DNA of 64,000 nt from Amblyomma americanum (GCF_052857255.1 NC_135498.1:162560124-162624123), one strand, 5' to 3'; positions 10,171-22,155 are shown, numbered from the stretch's first letter. Made by a program: numbers and translations. Notes: generated by a model from the letters alone, not told the origin.

Positions 10171-10331
10171 ATGTTGAAATGACATCTCAATTTAAGAAGC
10201 TTCGTGCTTCCTCTCCTCCTTCTAAATCAGACTGTTCGCCTGTCAAGACGAACAAAGGTTCGCTAGGAACTGCAAAGAAATCAGACGTGCTGAAAGAGGT
10301 TGTTTATGCCTTATTTTTTAAAGCAGTAATC

Positions 10332-13010
10332 ATGGCGAGTATTTCTGTTCTCCAGTGGAATTGTCGCTCTATCGAATATTCTTTCCACAATTAACAGCAG
10401 TTTATGCTTAAATTTTCTCCTGACATATTTTACTACAAGAATCGTGGCTCTCTCCAAATCGTCCTTTTACATTTAAAAGCTACTCTGTTTTTAGAGCTGA
10501 TCGCCCAAACGGCAGGCGTGGGGCTTGGTAACATTGATTTCAACAATACTGTTCCATCGTGCTAAAGTGCCTCATAAATTGATGCAACCTGATTGTGAGA
10601 TTCCTGCAGTTAACATCTTTGTGCCACAGTGTGCCCCGGTTACAGTAGCGAATATCTACTTCCTCGCCAGTGTGCGTAGGTCGGATGGGCTAGATGTTTC
10701 AGCGTACATGAACAAAATGTTGTTCTGGCTGCGGACATCAATTCGCACTATGTTTTATGGGGTTTCAGGACAGACCACAGAGGGCAGTTACTTTGGTCTT
10801 GGATGGCAGCAAGTGAGGTGTGCTGTTACAACAGTCGCGCCATAACTTACATGAGGGCATATTCTCATTCAGCTATTGATTTAACGTTAGCTGTCAAAGC
10901 TATTGCGGTATCTTCGTGGTTTACAAATGACCACGGTACGTCATGTGACCACTACCCAATCACTTTCACCATTGCATGCAGCCCGCTTAGGGCGACTGGT
11001 TACGCACAAGAATTTGTCAGTAAAACACTGTTCTAGAGATTTTGAGGTGAGGCCTTCTCGTCGGTTGCTGCCCCGCATAAATCTGACCGGGGCCCTCAAG
11101 GTTTTACTTCCGTGTTATACGCCACTTGGCGATTAGTCTTTACGGTTCAGTCAACCGGGAAAAATAAGAATCCTTCGAGCTGGTGGAATGAAGCCTGCGA
11201 AAAACCTATCATCCGAGGAAAGCCGCATGAAAGAGCATAACCGGTTCCCTAAGAACTGAATCCGTTACAAATTCTTTGCATCGTCTTTTAAAAGAACCAT
11301 ATCTAAGGCTGAGGATAAATATAATGAAAATTTGGACACCTATTTGTCTAATCCGCTCAACAGGAAGTCTCACCATAGATACAAGGAATGTATTAACGTG
11401 CTGCCCTCTTCTGATATCATTCAGTCCACAGTGTTGCCCCCTCGGGAAGACAAAGACCAATTGGAGTCCATAGCTCAAGGCCTTGCTCCGCGTTTTCATG
11501 CCCGCACTGCCTTTCCTTCGACCCCAATTCATTTGAGTGCACACTTCACATCAGTCTGATGCCCCTGGGGTTGAAGGAGTAACAGTTGGCATGCTGAAAA
11601 TACTAAGGCAAGATATGACCCGGACCTCTTGCAGATTGTCAATTCATCTTTGGAAAAAGCCTTGATTCCAAAAAATGGGAAAACAGCGGAAATAATTTTA
11701 TTGCTGAAAGACTAGAAAAAGGGTTTTGACTGGACAATATGCGGCCGATTGCTCTCACATCAAATTTGGTTAAGCTTGTACAACGGGTACTCTTCAGCCA
11801 CCTTACGAATCATGTTCTGTCTCCTCTAAGCTTCAGTGAGGCTCAGATTGGTTTGCGCAGTGGGTGTTCAATTTGGAACGCGCACATAGACTTGGAAAGC
11901 CGTACTAGGGTTCCTATGAAGCAAAAAGAGGTATCTGCTCTGATTACTTTGTATATTGCTAAGGCGTATGACAGCGTCGAAAACAGCAGTCTTCTTCAAA
12001 CTTTAGCTGGTGTACTACCTCCTTGGTACCTCTTCGCGTGGATAAGAGAGTTCTTAAGGAACTAAGCGTACATTAAATTCTAACATACGCCCAGTCTAGA
12101 GGTGTCCCACAAGGCTTAATTCTTTCGCCGTTGTTTAATATACTAGTGTGTGATATCCCTATTCACCCGGTCGTCAAAGTTTATATGTATGCGGGTGACC
12201 TTGCTTTTTCGCTTCTGCCAAGTGTATTCTTTACATTTATCAAATGTTGCATTAGTATTTATATGCTCTAGAAGTTTGGCTCGAGTGCCTGATGTTTACT
12301 TTAAATGTCAACAAGTGTGCTGTCCTTGATTTTTCACAGTTATCCCCTTTCTACATTTCTTTGGCGTATCACTCTATCCTAATCCCACAAGTTGATTCGG
12401 TTGAAAAATTGGGTATACTATAACCCGCAGTAAGACTAGTGGCTCCATATTACAAGCATTGTGCTTAATGGTGAGCGTGCCCCTGACCGCTTGGTTAAGA
12501 TCAGCAACAAAAAATTTGTATGCGTCGTGACACTTTGCTCTTTCTTTATAAGACCTATGTGCGGCCAATACTTTATTTGGCTCTGTTCTCTTTTTTGGGT
12601 GCCCGTGGTTCAAGCTTGCACCCCTGTTTGTTATGGAGCGACGCGCTCTGCGCCTTTGCTTAGGTCTGCCTAAATCAGTGGCAAATGCTTTGCTGTGCTT
12701 GCAGGCGCGGATACCTGATCTAAATTTGGGGTTTTAGCTTCTTACTATACGGACGTTTTTAAGGTCTTTAGAGCCTGTTCCTGATTTGGCTAACCCCAAA
12801 TTTACAATGAACCTATCTCTATTCTTTTGTACTTTTTGGCCCAGCTATAAGCTTTTTCAAGTTGTGTTCACTAATTCCCTGGTCTCAAAAAGTTCTGTAT
12901 CAATAAATTCGGTACTACCAGTAATCCACCGCCGCTCTGATACTGTAGACTTCTTTGATGACACCCTCCCAGGGGATGCTAAAATCTGTCTCCTAATGTA
13001 TTAATTGGGC
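10332..13010 (+). pseudogene. LINE 1 ORF2 (endonuclease-RT), decayed
   Basis: The ORF opens with an apurinic-type endonuclease N-terminus (VLQWNCRS at about 10350). More endonuclease pieces follow, including ESWLSPN near 10440 and an SAIDLTLA...NDHGT...DHYPI segment at 10870-10970, where the usual SDH is CDH. RT motifs are readable: RPIALTSNLVKL at 11740, the AKAYDSVE Asp motif near 11960, and a catalytic box at about 12187 that reads YAGD instead of YADD. A C-terminal stretch (RRALRLCLGLP) follows near 12640. Early stops such as the one at 10392-10394 and the catalytic change show it is non-functional. Confidence 0.78.
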
Positions 13011-13039
13011 TTATAGAGGAATATCTTCTTTAAGCCCTG

Positions 13040-14600
13040 AATTCAAAAGGAGCCTTTGACAACATCTCCTATCAGGTTATCCTAGAGGAGCTGAGTGGCC
13101 TAAACTGTGGACAGAGGATCTTTAACTACATCAAGGCTTTTCTCTGAAACAGAATCACCACCATAGGCATTTGTGAAGTCTGTTCTCAACCCTTCCCCAT
13201 GGCTAACAAGGGTACTCCTCAAGGGGCTATAACGTCCCCCTCCTCTTCAATATTGCCATGCTAAAACTAGCAAGAAAGCTTCAAACGCGGCCCGGCATCG
13301 GTTACACGGTCTATGCCGATGATATAAATCTATAAGCTACACACGGCTCCTTAGCCCAAAAATAAGAAGCCCTATAAGAAGCCATACACAGGGCTGAAGA
13401 ATTTGCTGCGGAAGTTGGTCTGGAATGTGCCCCGGAGAAGTCTGAGGACATTAGACTCCACAAACTACCTTACACATCCCCAGAAGTTGAGCTTTTCCTG
13501 GGAGGACGCAAGAATGATAAAGTGGACAAGATCCGGATAAAGGGGCTCTGGCTTGAAGTAACCTCAGATCCGACCATACGATCAGAGCCATCAAAACTAT
13601 CGTTAATCAAATATCAAAAATGATGCGCCGTATCACCTGGCACCGCAAGGGTATGAGAGAAGAGGACACCCTTAGGCTCGTACAGGCCATAGTTATGAGC
13701 AGAACAACATACGGCCTCCCTTACCAAAAACTGGTGACTGAGGAAAACAGAGCTACCGATACAATCATAAGCGGGGCTTACAAAACTGCCCTCAATCTTC
13801 CAATAGCCACTTCTACCAAACGACTCCTAGAGCTTGGTTTTCTCAACACTTTTCCTGAGCTCCAAGAAGCCCTCTTGGAAAGTCAAAAAGAACGACTTTT
13901 AACAACAAATGCGGGAAGGACGATCCTGTATAAATTAGGGAAATGCCCGGGGCTGGAGACAAGAGGCGGTAAAACCTCTCTTCCAATCCAAACCGGAGAG
14001 ATCACCATTAGCCCAATCCCGCGTCACACGCATTATGCTCATCAGCAAGGAAGGCGACAAGCGAGAGCAACGGCACTTCAGAAACAACTTGAAAAAGACC
14101 CTGAAGCCGTCTACGTAGACATTGGGACCTACCCCACGCCGGGAAAGTTCTCAGTCGCTGGGATTTACCACCAACTAAAACCGGCTATCCAAGCGTCTAT
14201 CTATGCAGAAAACCCCTCCTTTGCAGAGGCTCTGGCAATAGCTATCAGCATCAAACATAAAGACAAAAAAGGAGAGTCCTCCCACGTCATAACAGACTCC
14301 CAGCAAGCCTGCCGAGACATTCTTAATGGCAGGCTTCTCTGAAGAGCAACAGAGCTACTTGGCAAACTAAGCCAAACACAAACTAACGTGGACACTTGGT
14401 CACGGAGGACTAGCTGGCGATGAGATAGCCAACGATCTAGCCCGAGATTTACCCAACCGGGCAGATCCTCATCTCTACCCCACGCCCATGCCTAGCACCT
14501 ATAGTGACCGATTAGAACATATTAGGCTGGAGCGCAGAAAATATCCAGCCCCTCACAAAAAAAAAACATGGCCAGGATTCTGGTTCATCCGCTCCTAGTT
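13040..14600 (+). mobile_element. Decayed LINE 2 fragment (RT + RNase H), forward
   Basis: The 3' half of a second non-LTR element. RT motifs appear in broken frames at 13050-13340 (AFDNISYQVI, GTPQGA, then VYADDI at about 13311). A 240-codon open piece at 13620-14342 runs from the RT thumb region into RNase H, with VYVDIGTY, the FAEALAIAI helix and ITDSQQACRD. The rest of RNase H (GHGGLAGDEIANDLA) is readable around 14400-14450 in another frame. The fragments at 28.4-29.4 and 40.9-41.2 kb look like relatives through the ESQSACR-type RNase H motif and the NPWCG/CPWCG zinc motif. The 5' half is absent. Confidence 0.78.
13620..14342 (+). pseudogene. LINE 2 ORF2 C-terminal open piece (RT thumb-RNase H)
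   Basis: The longest uninterrupted part of LINE 2. Residues 1-130 resemble the post-catalytic RT and connection region. Residues about 155-240 form the first two-thirds of an RNase H domain: the first Asp in VDIGTY, the Glu in FAEALA and the next Asp in ITDSQQA. It stops before the final catalytic residue, which lies in another frame downstream. The start codon is only the first Met of an internal frame and is not a genuine start. Confidence 0.72.
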
Positions 14601-14619
14601 CACAACGCCGCCACCACGG

Positions 14620-16060
14620 GCCGCATGAAGTTCAGCTCCTCCTCTTCTCTTACATTCTTCCTCCCCGTTTGAGAGAGAGACGCTAGTAAGCTTCGCCCAT
14701 TGTCCGCTTTGTGTGTCCTCCCCTCAAGCCAAGCTCCTCGGGAGGGGGGCACCCTTCGCGTTTCTGTTTTTTTTTCCACCCAGCGTGTTCGAAACGGGCT
14801 GACTGTGCGGCTCCCCTAGTCTGTTCCTTTACGGCGGTGCAAGAAAAGAAAGAAGTCGGGTTGGGGTTGAAGCGGTTTACACGCTCCGTCTTTGTCCGAC
14901 TTTGAGGGGCCATTTGTCAAAAACTACTGGCGGTATATATGCACATCACACAAGATATGGCTAAACGTTCCAGAATTGTGCCAAGGCCCAGCTATCACTC
15001 AGTGAGTCCAGAGCATAATGCGTGGAATAGAACTTTTTTAGTGCTGCACCCAACTTCTCCCCGTGGGACGGTCTGTGTCTTCATGGTAAATGGTGCTTTG
15101 CTGTACAGAAAATCTGATGACTGGTGACAGAACAGAACTAGCGGCCGTATAAGCATCAGTAAGAACCTTGTGTTGCGCATTTGTTTACACATCAGTGTTT
15201 TTATTTTTTCGAAAGAGGTTGCAGTTATAACCTGACTCACCATAATTGTCAAGTTTTTTCGCTACGGGGAAAAAAATTAAGGACAGCAATTAAGTCTACT
15301 GACGAGCTGTGAAGGAGAAAGCTTGCAGCGTGGTGTTCGGCTGCGGCGATGGCGTGCTGCTCTAATGCAATGGCCAGCCAAGCTGATCAGTTCACGCCGC
15401 CCGAATGGAAGTTGATGAAGGCGACGATACCCAAACCCGGCTCGAGCCCCTGTGCTTCCTTTTTTCGAGTTGAGTTGAGTTGTCGACAGAATGACGAAAG
15501 GAAAAGCACGGGCTTGCTTACTGGCTCAATGCGGAGCCACGCCCAGCTGCCTGCGTGCTGATAGTAGGAGGTGAAAGATGGGAGTAAAGAGACAGAAGAA
15601 AAGCGCGCGCAATAGCGCGTAGGCCACGGGCCAATCCCGGAGGCAGTGCAATACCGGGCTGACCTGTGCCAGAGTGCGTTACGCCAAGCACTCCGCCATA
15701 CTTTCAAAAATACGCGTAACACCCAAGCCTCAAGGGCCCATATGAGATATTATGCCAGGTATGTGAATGGCATCCCCCTTCGAAAGCGGACCGGGGATTG
15801 AGCCACACCCGAATACTCGATCCTGTGCTTCCTTGCTATCGCTCCCCTTTATATTTCTCCTCGATATCATTTCCCTTTCTCCTCCGCCGGCTGCAGCTCG
15901 GGTGGTTCAGATATTAGATAGCAATTGCCACGGCCGGCAACATTATTTTCCTTCACTTTTGATGCGAAAGCTTCACTATGCTACCTCGTAACGATTTCGC
16001 GGTGCTTACGGTTTTGAACTTCAAGTGGGCCAGAGGTCAGTCCTCTCACGGCGTGGTTCG
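14620..16060. other. No gene recognised; G/C-rich and pyrimidine-rich stretches
   Basis: I see no conserved protein motif on either strand. The 15387-15722 reverse frame and the frames near 14700 are open by composition only. A phrase with CTGTGCTTCCTT occurs near both 15450 and 15820, suggesting old dispersed repeat sequence. Confidence 0.4.
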
Positions 16061-16064
16061 AGCG

Positions 16065-16121
16065 TCCACCGATATATGTGAGACAGTTACTGCGCCATTT
16101 CCTTTCCTCAAAACCAATTTT
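16065..16121 (+). repeat. Ruka-like SINE 3' tail fragment, forward
   Basis: About 57 bases matching the 3' end of the SINE at 32.58-32.88 kb (CGATAT...GAGACAG, TGCGCCATTTCCTTTCC, then A-rich). The head is missing. It lies tail-to-tail with the reverse copy starting at 16148. Confidence 0.75.
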
Positions 16122-16147
16122 AGAAACTAACCTTGAAAGTAAAAATT

Positions 16148-16365
16148 AAAAATTGGTTTTTTGAGAAAGGAAATGGCGCAGTATCTGTCTTTCATATCGG
16201 CTGACACCTGAACCGCGCCGTAAAGAGAAAATGGAGGGAGTGAAAAAAAAAGAAGAAAAAGGTGCCGTAGTAGAGGGTTCTGGAATAATTTAGACCACCT
16301 GGGGATGTTTAGTATGCACTGACATCGCGCCCTATCCACTGAGCCAATGCAGCGGGTTCCCTTCG
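16148..16365 (-). repeat. Ruka-like SINE with internal deletion, reverse
   Basis: Read on the reverse strand: an A-box-like head (TGGCTCAGTGG), then directly the middle part (CGATGTCAGTGC, CCCCAGGTGGTC), CTACTACGGCACC, a pyrimidine tract, CGCGGTTCAGGTGTC and the TGCGCCATTTCC tail. Compared with the copy at 32.58 kb, about 110 bases containing the B box are absent, so this copy lacks a complete pol III promoter. Confidence 0.8.
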
Positions 16366-16384
16366 TGGGTGCGGAACCCACTTC

Positions 16385-17885
16385 GGAAAGTATTTTATTT
16401 ACGAAACTTAATTTTTCTTTTTCTGATTAGGTCACGTGGTTTTTTCAAACCTCTGGGGAGGACAACGCCTGATTTTCCTCCTTATGAGCTGCTATGTTTT
16501 CGCAAAAATGAAAATATGCTGCCTTCTACTTACAAACGGCGCTGATCATTTTACTTAGGCTGCTTGCACTCAACATGTTTCCTGCATTTATACACAAGTA
16601 TGGTGACAGGTTGCTCAGCGTACAAATTATTGAATAATACCATTTAAACGTGTAACCATTTTCGGGATGCGCTTGTATAGGAATTGTACCTGCATGCACG
16701 TGACTTTCTGGCGCCCTAGTTCACTGCCTTTTTCTGCATGTCTGTGTGTGTGTGTGTGTTGGGCTGAGTGTGTGGGTGTGCGCGCGCGCGCCATGGTAGA
16801 GTCCATTGCATGCAGTGGCGCCAAAACGCGGAGCTCCCACTTGGCTTGTCGCAAGTTTGGCTTGGTTAGGAGAGCGAGGGCCGGCTCAGGATGTGAAGCT
16901 TTTAAGTTCCATGGCTGATCACCGGCCTGTCTTATGACGTAGGGATAATGTAAACAGGAAATTCGAGAATGTAACATGCAACCAGATCCCTCGGATTTTT
17001 TTTTCATCACATTACTCCGCATGAACATGTCCAGATATCGAGAACCACACGCTCGAGACAACACAGGCTTTTTGCGCGCGTGGTTTTCTTCCACCGGCCT
17101 TGAGGAAACACGCGCGCCCATTTTCATACGACAGTAATTCATGTCCCCCTAAAAAAAAGACATGCTATGCTTGATGAATCGTTTATCTTCAAGGCAGTCA
17201 CGTTTCCATGCCCGCCCCCCAAGTCGCCACGTGCTCGTCGGCCATGGCGGCCTCGTCAACGGCGACGTGCGCAAGCAGTCATATCGGAAAAGAGCGGGCT
17301 TTCTGCGCACCTATTCGCTCGCGTCAGCCGCCGCCTCATCAACCGTCGTCGGACGACGTGCGAAAATTATCTGGTAGGTCCACATTGGTGGCGGCGCTCA
17401 CCATCGGGTGAAAATCGCCGGCCTTACGCCGTAAAAACGCCTCATGCATCCCTGCATTAAACGCTGTGGCGGAGCGGGGTTAATATACTAGGTTACGATA
17501 CCTGGTGACATGACCAAGCGCCGTCACATGTCCGAGATGGGAGGTGCACTAGCGGGTGGCTGTTGGCTGGTTATACGGTCGAGTGCTCATTGCTCGCCGG
17601 GCTAAATGTTACGTCATGAGACCATGCGAAATAGCCTGAAATTTCGAATACAAAATATGCAGAGGACACCAAGCCGCAGAAAAGACCTGTTAATGCTATA
17701 GCATCATACCAACAAGGCGGAGCTAAGTGTTCCCCAAATTTCTTAATTTCAGCGCGATTTCTTTTCTTTGTTCAAAAGTACTGCTCATAGTGCTGCCGCA
17801 ATGAGGAGTTGTGTAGTCAAGTCATCCATGTTGTACTTTGCGATCGTTATGGAGCGCTTGGATTTTGATGTAGGCGAAATGCTAG
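16385..17885. other. No gene recognised; TG/CG repeat and a CpG-rich patch
   Basis: Contains a short TG/CG run at 16740-16795 and a CpG-rich segment at about 17200-17410. Neither strand gives a recognisable product; the 16627-17142 reverse frame has no domain I know. Confidence 0.4.
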
Positions 17886-17887
17886 TG

Positions 17888-18010
17888 GTCCGTGTACTGT
17901 TCGATTTCAGTGCATGTTAACGAACCTCAGCTGGTCGAAATTTTCGGAGTCTTTCACTACGGCGTTCCTCATAGCCTGAGTCGCTTTGGGACGATAAACC
18001 ATAAACCAAA
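17888..18010 (+). repeat. tRNA-SINE type 2, headless fragment
   Basis: Matches the body and tail of the SINE at 61.04-61.26 kb: CCGTGTACTG, TCAGTGCATGTTAA, TGGTCGAAATTTTCGGAG, TTCACTACGGCG and GCCTGAGTCGCTTTGG, ending in ATAAACC-rich sequence. The tRNA-like head with A and B boxes is missing. Confidence 0.75.
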
Positions 18011-18745
18011 ACGCATGGAAATATTATACGGCTTATGGAAAAGCGTGATGAAGGAGATTCCACAATTATTTTTGGGTGTGACATAACTATGAGGGATCGG
18101 AAAGCAAGCATTGCTTTTTCACGTTGTAAGAACTCGCTCACCGGCAGCTGGAGCTGTGATGCGCCAAACATACCTTTTCACGTATTTGAAAGCACTGCCT
18201 GACAAATGTTTCAAAGACGATTAGAGATCATATAACGGCATCAATGCGTCCCACCCGGTCCTCTTCGTTCCTTCTGTTGTTTTTCGTAACTGATCTAAAT
18301 TGGGATCCAAGTAGAGACACATCACTTATGTTAAAGCTGAAATTTACTAACGTACCCTGACGCCCGGATCTACATGACGTTACTCACCAGCATGGTGACG
18401 TGACTCGATTACGACCGACGCTGAATACCCCCGGGAATTCGGTCCCCTCGCAGTCAACTGTGAATGCTGAGGCGGCCGCAGATAGAACATGCCATCGCAA
18501 ATGAGAATCTCCAAAAGGAGGCCATATTAGGTTCAGGAGTGAAGTTGAAAATAGCGAAAATTAAATGTAGCAATGCGTACATTCAGTTTAACTTCTTCAG
18601 CCTACCGAATTTCCTAACCTGTTGAGTGTTTTGCTCAATTCTTTGTTCCTGTCCTTTTGTGCAAGTTGCAAAAAAAAAATAACGGTGGTTTAGCTTTGGT
18701 TAAACCTGGAGTGACGCGATAGCTACAGCTGCCCGAGTGGAACTT

Positions 18746-18807
18746 GGTCACGTGACCAAACACGTGACCAACAACGTGATCAGCCGCACCACGTGACTAA
18801 CCACGTG
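18746..18807. repeat. 12-bp periodic CACGTG array
   Basis: CACGTG occurs at 18749, 18761, 18790 and 18802, with AACGTG at 18773, so adjacent units are 12, 12, 17 and 12 bases apart. The first sits in the 12-base palindrome GGTCACGTGACC. The unit approximates CACGTGACCAAC. It is a short degenerate tandem repeat that also forms a dense E-box cluster. Confidence 0.85.
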
Positions 18808-18972
18808 ACAGGGTGGCGGCGCATCTACAGGGTGTCAACGCAGCCACAGGGTGGCGGTGCCGCCACCACCACGGCGCCGCCACGTTGAAGGCTCGAAATG
18901 CTGCCGTAATAATCGCTACAAAAACTCGTACAAAAAATCAAAGCGGCAGTTTACTTGACATGACAGAATACA

Positions 18973-18978
18973 TTTATT
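18973..18978 (-). promoter_or_regulatory. Candidate poly(A) signal for the reverse-strand pseudogene
   Basis: AATAAA on the reverse strand, about 0.9 kb downstream of the last coding block at 19884. It is the only tidy candidate I noted, and the assignment is weak. Confidence 0.3.
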
Positions 18979-19883
18979 ATCGCATCACATCATGGCGCAG
19001 AAAAAGTCTAAACGATACATTTCGACAGTTTGCTAGAAATACACAATGCACTTATGCACAGAACCAGCTTGAGAAAGTGTCGGTAGTAAATATTAAGTAT
19101 GGCAAAACTTTACACTTTCTACATAGACGTGTACCACTTGCAACCGCCACACATCACTAGGCTGGTTGTGAGGAAAGGAGAGGTGCAACATTCGCGCTAC
19201 AATGAGGTCAGCCACATGAACCGCGCCGTTTCTCAGGGAACATAGGCAGCCAAAGGTGCACTGCGAAGGCATTTCAAGCGTGCACTGCAGTAATTATAAA
19301 ACACAATTGGCCTAATCTTGATGAAACTTAAAAAACACAAAACAACACAGCGTGGCGCGATACAAAAAATATAAACATACCATACATGAATACAGATACA
19401 GCGTGTAAATATTGCACATCAAGGAAGATTATCACAAATATGGCGAAGAACGAAGAACATTTACTGCACATATAAGTCGCCACAAGCACAAACAAAGCAT
19501 TTCACTCTCGTTTAGTCGTACCAGCGAGAATGCGAGTTTTAGCATTGAGTGAAGAGACATAGTAAACCGTTCAAGCTGCAAGTGTGCACATACTGCACTA
19601 CAAACATTTTTGATGAATATTTCATTATAAAAGTACGAAATGATAAAAACTGAGGCATACAGACTAGTGGAACATCGCGAGCAGGCAATTGCTAATTGCA
19701 GGCAATTTTTCCTAATAGAAGTCAAGTCGACTGCTGAAAACATCGTTTTTCTCTTTCTTTGCGAAGCATTTCACGCAGTTTGGGAACTGATTTTACTTTC
19801 GTTGAAATGTCAGCAGCTTTCAATTCGGTCCGCAGTTCAACCGCGTCCATATCCTCGATGCAAGCGGGAGGTGTATCCTCGCG

Positions 19884-22155
19884 CTAAATTTCAGGAGCGC
19901 TTCGAGCCCTATTTGTGCGACTCTCTTCAATCATACCCTCAACCCAGTATGAACGATCGTGTTTTTTGTACGCTCGACTTGTTACGTGCGCGCTATTCTC
20001 AAGGCGTTTTGCCAGCTTCAGCGCATCGGCGGCCGCATTCCATTTACTGGATCTTGCATGATGCAAACGCTTCAGAATATCATTCTTTTTCTCAATGCCT
20101 TCGCTCGAAAACCACCCCTAACACTTGAATTCTTTATGCTTATTTGAGGCATGACAGACAAGAATATGCATATATGGCGTCATTCTTTCAGCCCCGTAAC
20201 CCTTATGCCCTCGTTCTCTAAGTTCTAAGTACGTTTTATGGAATTTGGCTATTTCTTGCTCGATGCTTTCGCCGGTCGTGTTATGTTCAAAATGATCAAA
20301 AATGCGACTAAGCATTTTCCAAAGTGAGATGATTTTTTTTTCTGCTTCCGGGCTGAGTTTTCCAGTGAGCCTCTCTGGCAGCGTTTCGAGCAGGCGCTCG
20401 CAGGAGTCTCCTTGAATACAGGTGAAATTTTTTCCTTTTCTTTCGTCCTGCCACAGTTCAAATTTAACACCACAGCTATTAATTGCCTGCACAATTGCTT
20501 CCACGTGAGTGCTCTTGGTGTTTAAGTTCGTAACTTTATCGCGGTTGTCTTTGTGCATTGCTTCGACAATCAATCCATCAACCAGGCGATTAACGACTCT
20601 AATGCGCATGTGTAAAATGTCTGGAACCACAAATGCAGGTTCAATGTTGAATAGGGGAACGACTTTCATTCCGAATTCTTCAACAATGCCGTCCTCCCTC
20701 ATGTTTTTTAGAGTGCGCAGAAGAGGCGGCTTATTACACTCCTCTGTGTTTGCCCCATCTCTGCTTCGTTCCTTTAAATTAATACGACAGAAAGGACATG
20801 GGTGCCTAGAAGACGCTGACTGCAATCCTTGAACCATGAGCAAGAATTTTAGATCTGAGCCCAGACAGACTATGACGGGAACTTCCTGTCCTTCCAAGCT
20901 GACACTGCCCCTTTTCACAACACTGTTAACTTCGTCTATCAAATCCTTCAAACTTTCTCTAATCTGAAAATAGTTTTCAGAGACTTCGACGACTGCGAGC
21001 AGGCGATGTAAGGTATGGCTCTGCAGCCTCCGGCTGCTGTCAATCAGGAGAAAAGATAGTTTTCCAGCTTGTTCGTGTGCTGACTACACAGCCATCTCCT
21101 TCTATTTTGACCAAAATTGGCTGCGACCTGAGCTGTTCTCCTGTCATACCTCTATTCACTGCGTACTCCGCAACGGCAGTTTCAAGTTCGTGCACAAAAG
21201 ACACCTGAGCGCCAGCTGCTTCTCCTAGGGTTTTAAACACAGCAGTGCTTTCGTCTAGTTTTTGCCTGTCTGAATTGATGACACGGAGCGAGGGTAAATT
21301 AGGGACAGCCGAAGACATTTTTTCCCAAAAAACATTGCTTACAAAAGTGGTTGTCTAAGAGCGCGGTGATTGCATGGACGCTTTTCTTCTCGGGGGAAGA
21401 AAGATCCTGATAGTCAGTTTTACCATTACTGCGGTATTTTTTTTTATTCCTCGCTCCACGGAGATTCCGTCAATGTCAGAAAAAGTAATTTTGTGCAGTA
21501 GCCCTCGAAGGTCTTCTATAAGCAACTGGCATAAGTCCAAGCCATAGCTTTCCAAAATTTCTTCTAGCCCTTGAACTATCACGCTGCCTACAGAATGCAG
21601 CTTTCTTCTATCGGTGCTTTTCGAACCTTCCCCGACCCTTTTTCCGCAGTTGTTGAGCAAGCGGCAGTTTTTTGCCTGTGATGACAGGCTTTTGTTTTCT
21701 TTTTGCAGCTGAAGGCATTTTGCCTCAAAATCCTGAATGGACTTACGCAGTTCAGAAAGAGACCGTTCTGATACACCCTCCATTCGCTTCACTTCTTCTT
21801 GTAAAGCTTGAATAATGATGTCCTTGATACTGTTATTTGAATTTTGAACAGAACTTTCCTTATCGAATGGAATTTTTACATGGCGCTCTTTTTTAAGGAA
21901 CCCCTCTTTTGCTCGGCCATTAATTTTTCTGTACTGAGTATCTACCGAGGAGCAGAGGCTTCTAAATCTTGTCTCTACTGCAACCTTTAAACTCTCTGGG
22001 ATGGATATGCCAAGTGGAATAAAAGATGTTATTGTCTCAAAATAAGATTTCTCCAAAACCGTTTTGTTGCTAAAGATTTCCAGAACTGTCTTATTTGTCA
22101 ATGTAAATGAAATTGCACATTCAGAAATCTCTAAGCGCAAAGCTCCCGAACTCAT
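19884..22155 (-). pseudogene. Transposon-like multicopy protein, frameshifted
   Basis: Reverse-strand blocks read in order. Block 1, 22155-21355: N-terminal region with a coiled coil at about residues 95-160. Block 2, 21318-21040, containing VKIEGDGCVVS. Block 3, 20951-20118, with CLGSDLKFLLMVQG, a CPFC zinc-like motif and VVPDILHMRIRV. Block 4, 20117-19884, with GIEKKNDILKR and SSKWNAAADAL. Blocks 1 and 2 are joined through an intermediate frame (about 21400-21345) and blocks 2 and 3 by a shift near 21050, while an in-frame TAG at about 20116 separates blocks 3 and 4. I recognise the pattern (GDG...VS, G-D-x-KFL...PC-x-x-C, PD-x-LHM, EK-x-ND) as a family seen in many copies in cnidarians, sponges and arthropods. 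Its function is unknown and it is probably transposon-derived. The several lesions make this copy a pseudogene unless unrecognised introns explain some of them. Confidence 0.65.

Larger units (their letters stand above)
9190..13010 (+). mobile_element. Decayed LINE 1, I/Jockey-like, forward
   Basis: A non-LTR retroelement with recognisable ORF1 and ORF2 fragments in order. ORF1-like sequence spans about 9220-10170, with zinc-knuckle Cys residues near 9640-9740. ORF2 begins at about 10332 with an endonuclease start (VLQWNCRS), followed by endonuclease pieces to about 11000, RT motifs at 11739-12210 and a C-terminal region to about 13010. Stops and frameshifts are frequent. Sibling fragments at 41.3-42.0 and 44.8-46.9 kb carry an RNase H domain, which places the family with the I/Jockey group in a broad sense. 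The 5' boundary is uncertain. The 3' end is cut off where LINE 2 sequence begins at about 13020. Confidence 0.8.

Noticed and set aside
17160..17460. CpG-rich region as a promoter or coding exon
   Set aside because: No supporting motif, splice site or conserved frame was found.
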